From NCBI GenBank assembly GCA_947176425.1, contig CAMWQV010000198.1, forward strand, positions 1-5,238: a stretch of DNA of 5,238 nt, in the 5' to 3' direction. Each line of letters begins with the position of its first letter. The stretch's first letter is position 1. The notes beneath the pieces were generated by a model. It did not search any database. It was not told where the DNA came from and was given only the letters and a program-made list of their open reading frames with translations. Below are positions 1 through 5,238 of the stretch, one piece after another. The position numbers and the translations under genes were made by a program. Source of the DNA: an uncultured Clostridia bacterium (GTDB taxonomy: Bacteria; Bacillota; Clostridia; Oscillospirales; Oscillospiraceae).

Positions 1-1426
1 GCAGTTCGCATTCACAGATCAGAGACGCCGCCCGCTCAAACTGCTGCGCGGTCAGCATTCGGAGCGTATACCGCATCAATACCGCTACGCCCCCGCTCTC
101 TTCACCCTTCGTCAAACGCCGGTAAAATATGGTGAACGCAGCCACGCCCAGATATGCCTCCGTTTTTCCTCCGCCCGTTGGAAACCACAGCAGATCCACC
201 GTATCATGCCATGCAGACGACGGATCAGCCAGATCCGGTATACACATAATCACATAGCAGAGCTGAAATGGATACCATGCAACATCTTCCGGTGATTTTT
301 TCCGTTTCCTGGCGGCCTGCTGCTTCATTGCTTCATTGGCATATACAAACGCCTGCCATGCCTCCGGACTGCTTTCCAGAACAGCTGCGCCCTGATACAG
401 ACGCTCTGCACAGAGGGCGATCTGACGGATCAGTTTTTCTGCCGTTTCTTTATATGTGCCGTCCAGACCGGACGCTTCCTTTTCCAGTGTCTCTTTCCAC
501 CGTACATAACTTCCGATATACTCCCGCATTTCTGCAATGGCAGAAGCCTTTGTCTCATCCTTCCAATAGTCCATACGAAAACACCGGTATGTATCTGTGG
601 GAAGCGCGGCGATCATCTGGGAAACAGAAGCACAGGGCAGAAATTCGCTCCGGATTTCCCGCACCTCTCCGCCCTCCGGCCACTGGACGGAGCAGCCGTG
701 TCCCGCCGCGTATTGATAGATATCACGGCAGAGCAGATCCTGTATCCTTCTGTCCTCTCCTCCTACTGCGCTGATGGTGCGGTTGAGCGGGCAGAACGGT
801 CCGTACAGTTTCAGGACGCATTGAAACAGGGCGCGGCAGTTTTCCTCTATATTCGAGCGGCTGTGCGGCCTGCTGTTCTCTATGGATATTGTCCACATAC
901 TGCTCCCATCCTTATATTTCCGCCGGAATGCCGCTCTCATGTATACTTCGTTTGCTATCAGCTGTTTCTTGTCCCTGTTCAGTGCCACTGTCATTCTGTC
1001 TGTCTTCAGCGGCTGTCTTTTATAGCAATGGACTATCCGTTTGTCTTTCCCTTGTTCCGTTTCGATTTCCTTTAGATAGTGTTGATAGGAAGCCGCCTCA
1101 AATTCAGCTTCCACTGTGTTGATACCGGCAGGAAGAACAAACGACAACGCCATAACCGACGGTTTATAGCGGCCGGTTTCGCTGATGATATCTTCTCCGC
1201 CTTCTTCCGGACCGCTGTCAGCGGCAGCACCTTCCTCCTCTTCTTCCGCCATGTCCACAATGTTCTCACCGCTGCTCCGCTGCCTCTTTTTCGGCCACAG
1301 AATGCCGCTTACATATGTTTCCAGCGGCGGTTCCTCCAAGATCTCTTCTTCGTTTACCGGACCTGCCGCATCACGCCGGATATAGTCCAGCAGCGTTTCC
1401 ATCGCCCGGTAGTACTTCTCATACAT
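1..1426 (-). CDS. drmA: DrmA-like DISARM helicase, N-terminal part (cut by the left edge)
   Basis: The first 475 codons of a large helicase are present; no stop is reached before the left edge. The start ATG (1424-1426) follows AAGGGG at a 7-base spacing, and the gene begins 20 bases after the helicase stop upstream. Residues 1-380 have no motif I can name and include an acidic, probably disordered stretch at about 61-79. Near residues 384-390 lies WYPFQLC, then LLWFPTGGGKTEAYLG (412-427), whose PTGGGKT (416-422) is a Walker A ATP-binding loop, then AVLMRYTLRMLTAQQFERA (448-466), the helicase Ia region. This combination matches what I know of DrmA, the core DISARM helicase, which is usually over 1000 residues. 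DISARM restricts incoming phage DNA in the cytoplasm. The DEAD/DEAH box and C-terminal RecA lobe lie outside the window and cannot be checked. The DrmA-like family call is fairly secure; whether the locus is a true DISARM system is inference. Confidence 0.82.
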   Translation of the reverse strand, partial: MYEKYYRAMETLLDYIRRDAAGPVNEEEILEEPPLETYVSGILWPKKRQRSSGENIVDMAEEEEEGAAADSGPEEGGEDIISETGRYKPSVMALSFVLPAGINTVEAEFEAASYQHYLKEIETEQGKDKRIVHCYKRQPLKTDRMTVALNRDKKQLIANEVYMRAAFRRKYKDGSSMWTISIENSRPHSRSNIEENCRALFQCVLKLYGPFCPLNRTISAVGGEDRRIQDLLCRDIYQYAAGHGCSVQWPEGGEVREIRSEFLPCASVSQMIAALPTDTYRCFRMDYWKDETKASAIAEMREYIGSYVRWKETLEKEASGLDGTYKETAEKLIRQIALCAERLYQGAAVLESSPEAWQAFVYANEAMKQQAARKRKKSPEDVAWYPFQLCYVIMCIPDLADPSSAWHDTVDLLWFPTGGGKTEAYLGVAAFTIFYRRLTKGEESGGVAVLMRYTLRMLTAQQFERAASLICECEL

Positions 1427-1433
1427 AGCCTGT

Positions 1434-1439
1434 CCCCTT
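1434..1439 (-). promoter_or_regulatory. Ribosome-binding site of the drmA-like gene
   Basis: On the minus strand, AAGGGG lies 7 bases before the ATG at 1426, inside the 20-base gap after the UvrD-like helicase stop (TAA, 1447-1449). It fixes the drmA-like start and suggests translation within the same transcript. A second weak purine run, AAAGGA, sits just upstream but is too far from the ATG to be the main site. Confidence 0.7.
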
Positions 1440-1446
1440 TTTTCCT

Positions 1447-3621
1447 TTATCTATAATTGATACGGGCAAATCCGCCCAGCTCATACCCAACCCAGCAGCC
1501 CGATTCCTGATAGATATTCCCGCTGTCCGCTCTGCCCGGCTGGATCACCGTTATCAGCGACGATAGGTAGACAGAGCCGATGCTGTCCGGCATACTGGTG
1601 TTCTTGTTTGTCATACGAAACCCATCCCGCAATGCCTGCATAAATGACGCTGACGTGTTCCCGATCGTAAAGCCGTCATACTGTATCTCAAAACAGGACC
1701 CATCAGATGACAGATGCAGCTCCACGCGCATTCCCGGCTTCAGCGTGCGTATCACCTCCTGCTTCCGCTCCGCCGCCGGACCGTCAGCACAGGACTGCTG
1801 GTCCACATCTTCCGGCTGCATGGTGATTCCGCCGCAAAACGGCCTGTTTTTTCCTGACCATCCCACTTTGATCCACCGCTCATTGCTCAGACTGCGCATA
1901 GATACCTTTCCCATCTGTACTAACCGTATCTCGCGTTTTGCACGCGTCACCGCAACATAGGCCGCTTTCAGCGCATCCCCTTTGACGCCTTCCTCACCGC
2001 TCTGCCGGCTGTTTATCAAAGGCGTATCCAGCCAATAGACATGATCCGCCTCACTTCCCTTCGCACGATGTACGGTAGATACCACCACACCGTTTCCAGG
2101 ATGGTTCAAACATATCTCCGGCATAGATTCCAGCCTTCTGAGACGTTCCTGCATCTCCTTTCGGTGCAGGTGCGCAGAGCGGGGATACCCATCCAGTGAT
2201 TTCAAGGCGGCCCATTTCTCCTCTGTTTCTGCTGTATGTTCTTTGTCTGCAAGGACATGGAACTCTTCTTTGCTTATCAGAGGCTCTGCTCTGCCGCCTA
2301 ATATCCGCCCGATCCACGGTGCCAGGGAAACGTGGTCTCCGCTCTGCATAACGCTGTGTTCTACATACTCCCGTCCGCCAAAGAGAAGACCGCTTATAAC
2401 CGCCGCTTCGCCGTTCGTTCTGCACAGAATCAGATCGCTTTGCCGGCTCAGTTTCTCCGGCAGTTCCTCCATCTTATAGCTGGGCCACCGTGATTCTATT
2501 TCTTTTTTACAGGTCAGCAGCGTCTGCTCCTGTTCCTCCTCGCCGCCGTGCAGCAGAGACCGGCGCAGTGTACCGCTGAGTCTGCTCAGCTCCTCTGTCT
2601 GCCGGTGGTTTTCTGTTAGTTCTCCGCTTTCAAACCCCTGGCTGCCCACCCAATAAAACAGGTCTTTGGACAACCAGTCTCTGCTTCCACGCGTTGACCA
2701 GTCATAGATTGCCTGGCACCGGTCGCCCAGAAGCAGCACGCCGAAGTCTGTCCCCTCTGTCATCGCCCGCAGCATCCTAGCGCGCACGCCTACCGTATCC
2801 TGTACCTCGTCAACTATCAAGTACTCCACATTGCTCAGGAGATCCGGATACTCTTTCGACTTCCTGATAAACAGTTCTATGCGCTGGTCATAGTTCAAGC
2901 CTTTGGGCAGCTCATCGTCCAGCATATATGTTGCATAGGAATCGAAGGTGCGGATTACCAGACGTTCCTCTTCTGTCATGGCGTCGATCTCGCTCCCGTT
3001 TTCTTCACGCAGACGTTCCAGTATCACCTGCACCGCATTCTTGGAAAAGCACAGCACCAGTATCATTTTATCCGGCCTGCTGTTCCGGAGCAGCTTCTGC
3101 AGCCGTTTCACTACCAGATATGTTTTCCCCGTTCCAGGTCCTGCATTGACTATGATTCTGCTGTCTGTCCCTGCCTCTATAATGCTCTCCTGCGAGAAAT
3201 AGGCAGTCTTCCGCTCCTCCGTCCTCTCTGTACGTTCCTGTATTTTAGACGGAACTGACTCTTCTTTTTTATTGTCCTCAGCTTCGGGATTTGGTCCCCG
3301 GACTACCAGCTCAAAATCAGGCGCGGCAGAACAGACGGAATAGTAACGGCAGTCCCTCTTTTCGCAGCGGCACACAAGCCGCTCTGTCCCCACCGGCACG
3401 CCCCACGACATACTCCCTGTCTCCAGCGCACATTTCGGCGGGCCATGACGCAGGATCTCTTTCTGCACAGGCGTCAGCGGCACTTCGCTTCTTCCCGTTA
3501 CCGGATCGCAGTAACGGCTCAATGCGCTGTAATCCCGCAGCTGCTCCACGAATTCCCGATCATCCCAACGGTTCGTTTTATTGATATATATATTGCTCCG
3601 CAGCGTAATATTGCTTTCCAT
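1447..3621 (-). CDS. UvrD/Rep-like superfamily 1 DNA helicase with Cys-rich N-terminal extension
   Basis: This is a 724-residue ATP-dependent helicase of the UvrD/Rep/PcrA class, expected to translocate 3'-5' on single-stranded DNA. Counting from the ATG at 3621, the motifs run in order: Q-motif-like FSQESII (142-148), Walker A AGPGTGKT (160-167), Ia LCFSKNA (190-196), Walker B YLIVDEVQDT (267-276), III LLLGDRCQAIYDW (296-308), IV ENHRQ (337-341), V STVHRAKGSE (515-524) and VI VAVTRAK (556-562). All look intact, so it should be active. Walker A usually lies close to the N-terminus in this family. Here about 140 residues precede the Q motif, with four close cysteines (84, 86, 91, 97) and a charged linker (about 108-139). 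About 125 residues follow motif VI as an extra domain. No nuclease motif is seen. The start is placed at 3621 because GAGGG precedes it by 8 bases; a TTG at 3645 would add 8 residues but has no such site. Its place between the hsp70-like and drmA-like genes suggests a shared defence role. Confidence 0.9.
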   Translation of the reverse strand: MESNITLRSNIYINKTNRWDDREFVEQLRDYSALSRYCDPVTGRSEVPLTPVQKEILRHGPPKCALETGSMSWGVPVGTERLVCRCEKRDCRYYSVCSAAPDFELVVRGPNPEAEDNKKEESVPSKIQERTERTEERKTAYFSQESIIEAGTDSRIIVNAGPGTGKTYLVVKRLQKLLRNSRPDKMILVLCFSKNAVQVILERLREENGSEIDAMTEEERLVIRTFDSYATYMLDDELPKGLNYDQRIELFIRKSKEYPDLLSNVEYLIVDEVQDTVGVRARMLRAMTEGTDFGVLLLGDRCQAIYDWSTRGSRDWLSKDLFYWVGSQGFESGELTENHRQTEELSRLSGTLRRSLLHGGEEEQEQTLLTCKKEIESRWPSYKMEELPEKLSRQSDLILCRTNGEAAVISGLLFGGREYVEHSVMQSGDHVSLAPWIGRILGGRAEPLISKEEFHVLADKEHTAETEEKWAALKSLDGYPRSAHLHRKEMQERLRRLESMPEICLNHPGNGVVVSTVHRAKGSEADHVYWLDTPLINSRQSGEEGVKGDALKAAYVAVTRAKREIRLVQMGKVSMRSLSNERWIKVGWSGKNRPFCGGITMQPEDVDQQSCADGPAAERKQEVIRTLKPGMRVELHLSSDGSCFEIQYDGFTIGNTSASFMQALRDGFRMTNKNTSMPDSIGSVYLSSLITVIQPGRADSGNIYQESGCWVGYELGGFARINYR

Positions 3622-3629
3622 CTCTCTTT

Positions 3630-3634
3630 CCCTC
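3630..3634 (-). promoter_or_regulatory. Ribosome-binding site deciding the helicase start
   Basis: GAGGG on the minus strand lies 8 bases before the ATG at 3621 and overlaps the TGA stop of the hsp70-like gene (3633-3635). Ribosomes ending the Hsp70-like protein therefore finish on the binding site of the next gene, an arrangement that favours translational coupling. It supports ATG 3621 over the in-frame TTG at 3645. Confidence 0.72.
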
Positions 3635-5060
3635 AATCCATACAATAAGAAAAAGCCAGCCCGTCGATGTATGCCTCCTGCCCCATATTTTCCGCATGGG
3701 TACTCCTGAGTTCTATATGGGCGGCTAAATCTTCTCCGATTGCTGCTTTTAGACGGATGCCCTCCGCTGTAAATCCTTTGACGGGCACCGCCATGCGTTT
3801 CAGTTCTCTTCTGCTCCCGTCCACCAATATAAACACTGCGTTCGTCGTATCCTCCACGACACCAAAACTGAGCGGCGGAGACTCGCAGGGAATACGCTGC
3901 CCCGCCTCAAAGATCGGGTATACACTGCCGTCCGACAGCAGTACGCCCAGCTCTGTCCGCAGATGGCAGGTTGGCCGCCGACTCGCCAGGGTCGCCGCAC
4001 CGCTCGCTGCTGCCCACTGCATTTTTTCTGAACGGATCACAGGAATATGATACGCCCCTCCGATTGTCTCGAAACGTTGGACAACCGGCTGCATCCCGCT
4101 GCTACCGCCGGTCATCACGATGGCGTCCAGCTGCCCTAACGATATATCAGCCCTCTGCACCGCTTGATGGAGTACTCTAACTGCCTCCTCAATCCGGCCT
4201 GCCGGCAGTTCCCGGAACTCATCCAGCGTAATGCTCTGTCGTATCACTGCTTTTTCTCCGTACTTCTTCAGACAAACGGAAGCTGACTCTTCGGCGGACA
4301 GACGCTTCTTTGCCTCCTCGCTACGCTCCAGGATCTGCTCCCGCTCCTGACCGCTCATTTCCTCATACGCTTTCGGTATCCGCGCTTCCCGCATGATCTC
4401 TCTATGCAGATGCCGCGCCACCAGTTCGTCTATATCTCTGCCGCCCAGCCTCCGGCTCGACGACGCTAATTCCTGGATTTCCCGCCCTTCTATAGACAGT
4501 ATGCTGACATCTATTGTCTCACCGCCCCAGTCAAACACTGCCGCTTTCCTTACTCCTGATGCCCTTTCCCAGTTGGATAGATACGCCGCTGCTGCTTCGC
4601 TGATAAACGACAGAATCTTTATTCCGGCACGGCCCGCCGCTTCCCGCAGCGCTCGCCGCTGCTCCGGCTGGAAGTTGGCGGGGATCGCTGCCGCTGCCTC
4701 TGTCAGTCTCTTCCCAGATTTTTCTTCCACTTTCTGCCGGACATATTTTAGATACATTTCCGCTATGCCCACTGCTGTATATGACCGGCTTCCGGCCTGG
4801 ATCACTCGCCCGGTTCCCAACAGCGGCTTCAATGAGGAAATGACTGTATAGCCCTCCTCCTGCAGCTGGCTGCGCCGCTTCTTTACTTCCATTCCGAACA
4901 GAGGCGCTTTTTCTTTGTGCAGCGCTGCCAGCGCAGGATATGGCTCATCCACTTCCCCATGCTGGATTACGGATATTCCGTTCTGGATATGGCATTCTGC
5001 CACCGCTGTATTGGCCGTTCCAAAATCGATCCCGAATGCTATCGTTTCCCTGCCTTTCAT
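3633..5060 (-). CDS. Hsp70-family (DnaK-like) ATPase lacking the helical lid
   Basis: This 475-residue protein has the actin-like ATPase fold of Hsp70 chaperones. Visible motifs are phosphate-1 GIDFGTANTAVA (10-21), a K78-containing LKPLLG that aligns with the catalytic Lys70 of DnaK, connect-1 AAIPANFQPEQRRALREA (124-141), ISEAAAAYL (153-161), phosphate-2 VFDWGGETIDVSI (175-187), LGGRDIDELVARHL (205-218), and the adenosine region IVMTGGSSGMQPVVQRF (314-330) followed by AAASGAATLAS (350-360). DnaK is about 638 residues; here only about 115 follow the ATPase. They look like a diverged beta substrate-binding part (around GQRIPCE and VFILVDGS), and there is no helical lid. The third Gly of DnaK's DLGGGT is Glu (E181), while the following Thr is kept (T182). 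The ATG at 5060 has AGGAGG six bases upstream. No DnaJ or GrpE gene is adjacent, so this is not the housekeeping dnaK operon. Its position before two helicases suggests a specialised role in assembling or regulating them (inference). Confidence 0.9.
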   Translation of the reverse strand: MKGRETIAFGIDFGTANTAVAECHIQNGISVIQHGEVDEPYPALAALHKEKAPLFGMEVKKRRSQLQEEGYTVISSLKPLLGTGRVIQAGSRSYTAVGIAEMYLKYVRQKVEEKSGKRLTEAAAAIPANFQPEQRRALREAAGRAGIKILSFISEAAAAYLSNWERASGVRKAAVFDWGGETIDVSILSIEGREIQELASSSRRLGGRDIDELVARHLHREIMREARIPKAYEEMSGQEREQILERSEEAKKRLSAEESASVCLKKYGEKAVIRQSITLDEFRELPAGRIEEAVRVLHQAVQRADISLGQLDAIVMTGGSSGMQPVVQRFETIGGAYHIPVIRSEKMQWAAASGAATLASRRPTCHLRTELGVLLSDGSVYPIFEAGQRIPCESPPLSFGVVEDTTNAVFILVDGSRRELKRMAVPVKGFTAEGIRLKAAIGEDLAAHIELRSTHAENMGQEAYIDGLAFSYCMD

Positions 5061-5066
5061 TTGATT

Positions 5067-5072
5067 CCTCCT
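5067..5072 (-). promoter_or_regulatory. Ribosome-binding site of the hsp70-like gene
   Basis: A perfect AGGAGG on the minus strand lies six bases before the ATG at 5060, in the gap after the upstream gene's stop (5081-5083). It is the strongest ribosome-binding site in the window and makes the Hsp70-like start secure. The gap is too short to hold a full promoter unless this extends into the upstream coding region. Confidence 0.85.
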
Positions 5073-5080
5073 GTATACTG

Positions 5081-5238
5081 TCAGACGCTGTACAGCCAGA
5101 CTGACTCCTCAGACGCTCTTTGCTCGTTTCGTTCGGACAAAGGCAGTATCCCATCCTCTTTCAGCACCTGATAGATGAACAGGCGCCCTTTCTGCGTCCA
5201 ACAGGTATGGCAGCAGACGTACTCTCCATCCAGCAGAG
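5081..5238 (-). CDS. C-terminal fragment of unknown protein, possibly phage antirepressor (KilAC)-like
   Basis: The last 51 codons of a gene entering from the right edge end in TGA at 5081-5083, only 20 bases before the Hsp70-like ATG, so it is probably in the same transcript. The peptide contains YVCCHTCWTQKGRLFIYQVL, then GILPLSER and a charged tail ending SVWLYSV. The pattern of an aromatic plus TxKGxxFIY, then LKxxGILP, recalls the closing segment of phage antirepressor KilAC-type DNA-binding domains. I am judging from a short stretch, so this is a guess at family level. Another open minus-strand frame here (stopping near 5110) looks less protein-like and leaves a larger gap. The CCHTC cluster could also mark a small metal site. 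The N-terminus and true identity lie outside the window. Confidence 0.55.
   Translation of the reverse strand, partial: LLDGEYVCCHTCWTQKGRLFIYQVLKEDGILPLSERNEQRASEESVWLYSV

Noticed and set aside
1072..1269. Minus-strand open frame of 65 codons
   Set aside because: It is an alternate frame inside the DrmA-like gene; the product is rich in K, R and W with no domain pattern.
1427..1446. Possible terminator between the helicase and the drmA-like gene (A-run on the coding strand, T-run on the other)
   Set aside because: The run is purine-rich ribosome-binding sequence on the transcribed strand, no inverted repeat precedes it, and no plus-strand gene would need a terminator here.
268..1456. Several overlapping plus-strand open frames (268-774, 698-1075, 889-1122, 1079-1456, 1185-1385)
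   Set aside because: They lie antisense to the continuous minus-strand DrmA-like frame. Their translations are low-complexity in S/P/R/F and show no motif, and no convincing ribosome-binding site was noted.
2051..2425. Minus-strand open frame of 124 codons
   Set aside because: It is a shifted frame inside the UvrD-like helicase, whose main frame carries intact motifs through this stretch.
1447..3621. Reading the helicase as AddA/RecB or a Cas4-linked helicase-nuclease because of the cysteine cluster
   Set aside because: The protein is too short for AddA/RecB, has no RecB-type nuclease motif at its C-terminus, and the CxCx4Cx5C spacing lies in a compact N-terminal block instead of being split around a nuclease core.
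3667..4851. Plus-strand open frames opposite the hsp70-like gene (such as 3667-4050 and 4393-4851)
   Set aside because: They are antisense shadows of a gene with clear Hsp70 motifs; their products look like S/P/R-rich noise.
3633..5060. Reading the actin-fold protein as ParM, MreB or a sugar kinase
   Set aside because: The phosphate-1 (GIDFGTAN), IPANF and LGGRDID segments and the GGSSGMQPVV region follow Hsp70 order and spacing, which fits Hsp70 far better.
5061..5120. Promoter for the hsp70-like gene
   Set aside because: The gap is only 20 bases, and I could not find a -35/-10 pair with good spacing that I would defend. Read-through from the upstream gene is simpler.
4945..5154. Minus-strand open frame of 69 codons spanning the hsp70-like start
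   Set aside because: It overlaps two better-supported frames (the upstream gene end and the Hsp70 phosphate-1 region) and has no family pattern.

Overview
The window carries four co-directional genes, all on the minus strand and packed tightly enough to be one transcript. Base composition is roughly half G+C, ribosome-binding sites are strong and purine-rich (AGGAGG, GAGGG, AAGGGG), and spacers are only 11-20 bases. This suits a Firmicute, probably a Clostridia/Lachnospiraceae-type organism. That placement rests on style only, because no taxonomic marker gene is present.

Reading along transcription, from high to low coordinates: (1) 5081-5238 is the last 51 codons of a gene entering from the right edge, possibly the C-terminus of a phage antirepressor-like (KilAC-type) protein. 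(2) 3633-5060 is a complete 475-residue Hsp70-family protein with a full ATPase domain and a short beta-rich tail, but no helical lid. (3) 1447-3621 is a complete superfamily 1 (UvrD/Rep-like) helicase with a non-standard cysteine-bearing N-terminal extension and an extra C-terminal domain. (4) 1-1426 is the first 475 codons of a large helicase leaving the left edge. Its Walker A region and the segment after it closely resemble DrmA, the core helicase of DISARM anti-phage systems.

The interpretation I favour is a DISARM-like defence cassette in which an Hsp70-like ATPase and a UvrD-like helicase sit directly upstream of drmA. Classical DISARM, as I know it, has drmA, drmB and drmC plus a methyltransferase and either drmD or drmE. 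An Hsp70 protein and a UvrD-type helicase are not among the genes I associate with it. Neither a methyltransferase nor drmB/drmC is visible here; they could lie beyond the left edge. How the proteins cooperate is inference: two helicases could process or sense foreign DNA while the Hsp70-like protein acts as an ATP-driven assembly or switching factor.

No RNA gene, insertion sequence, CRISPR array, repeat, terminator or convincing promoter was seen. Gaps between genes never exceed 20 bases, and I found no believable plus-strand gene.
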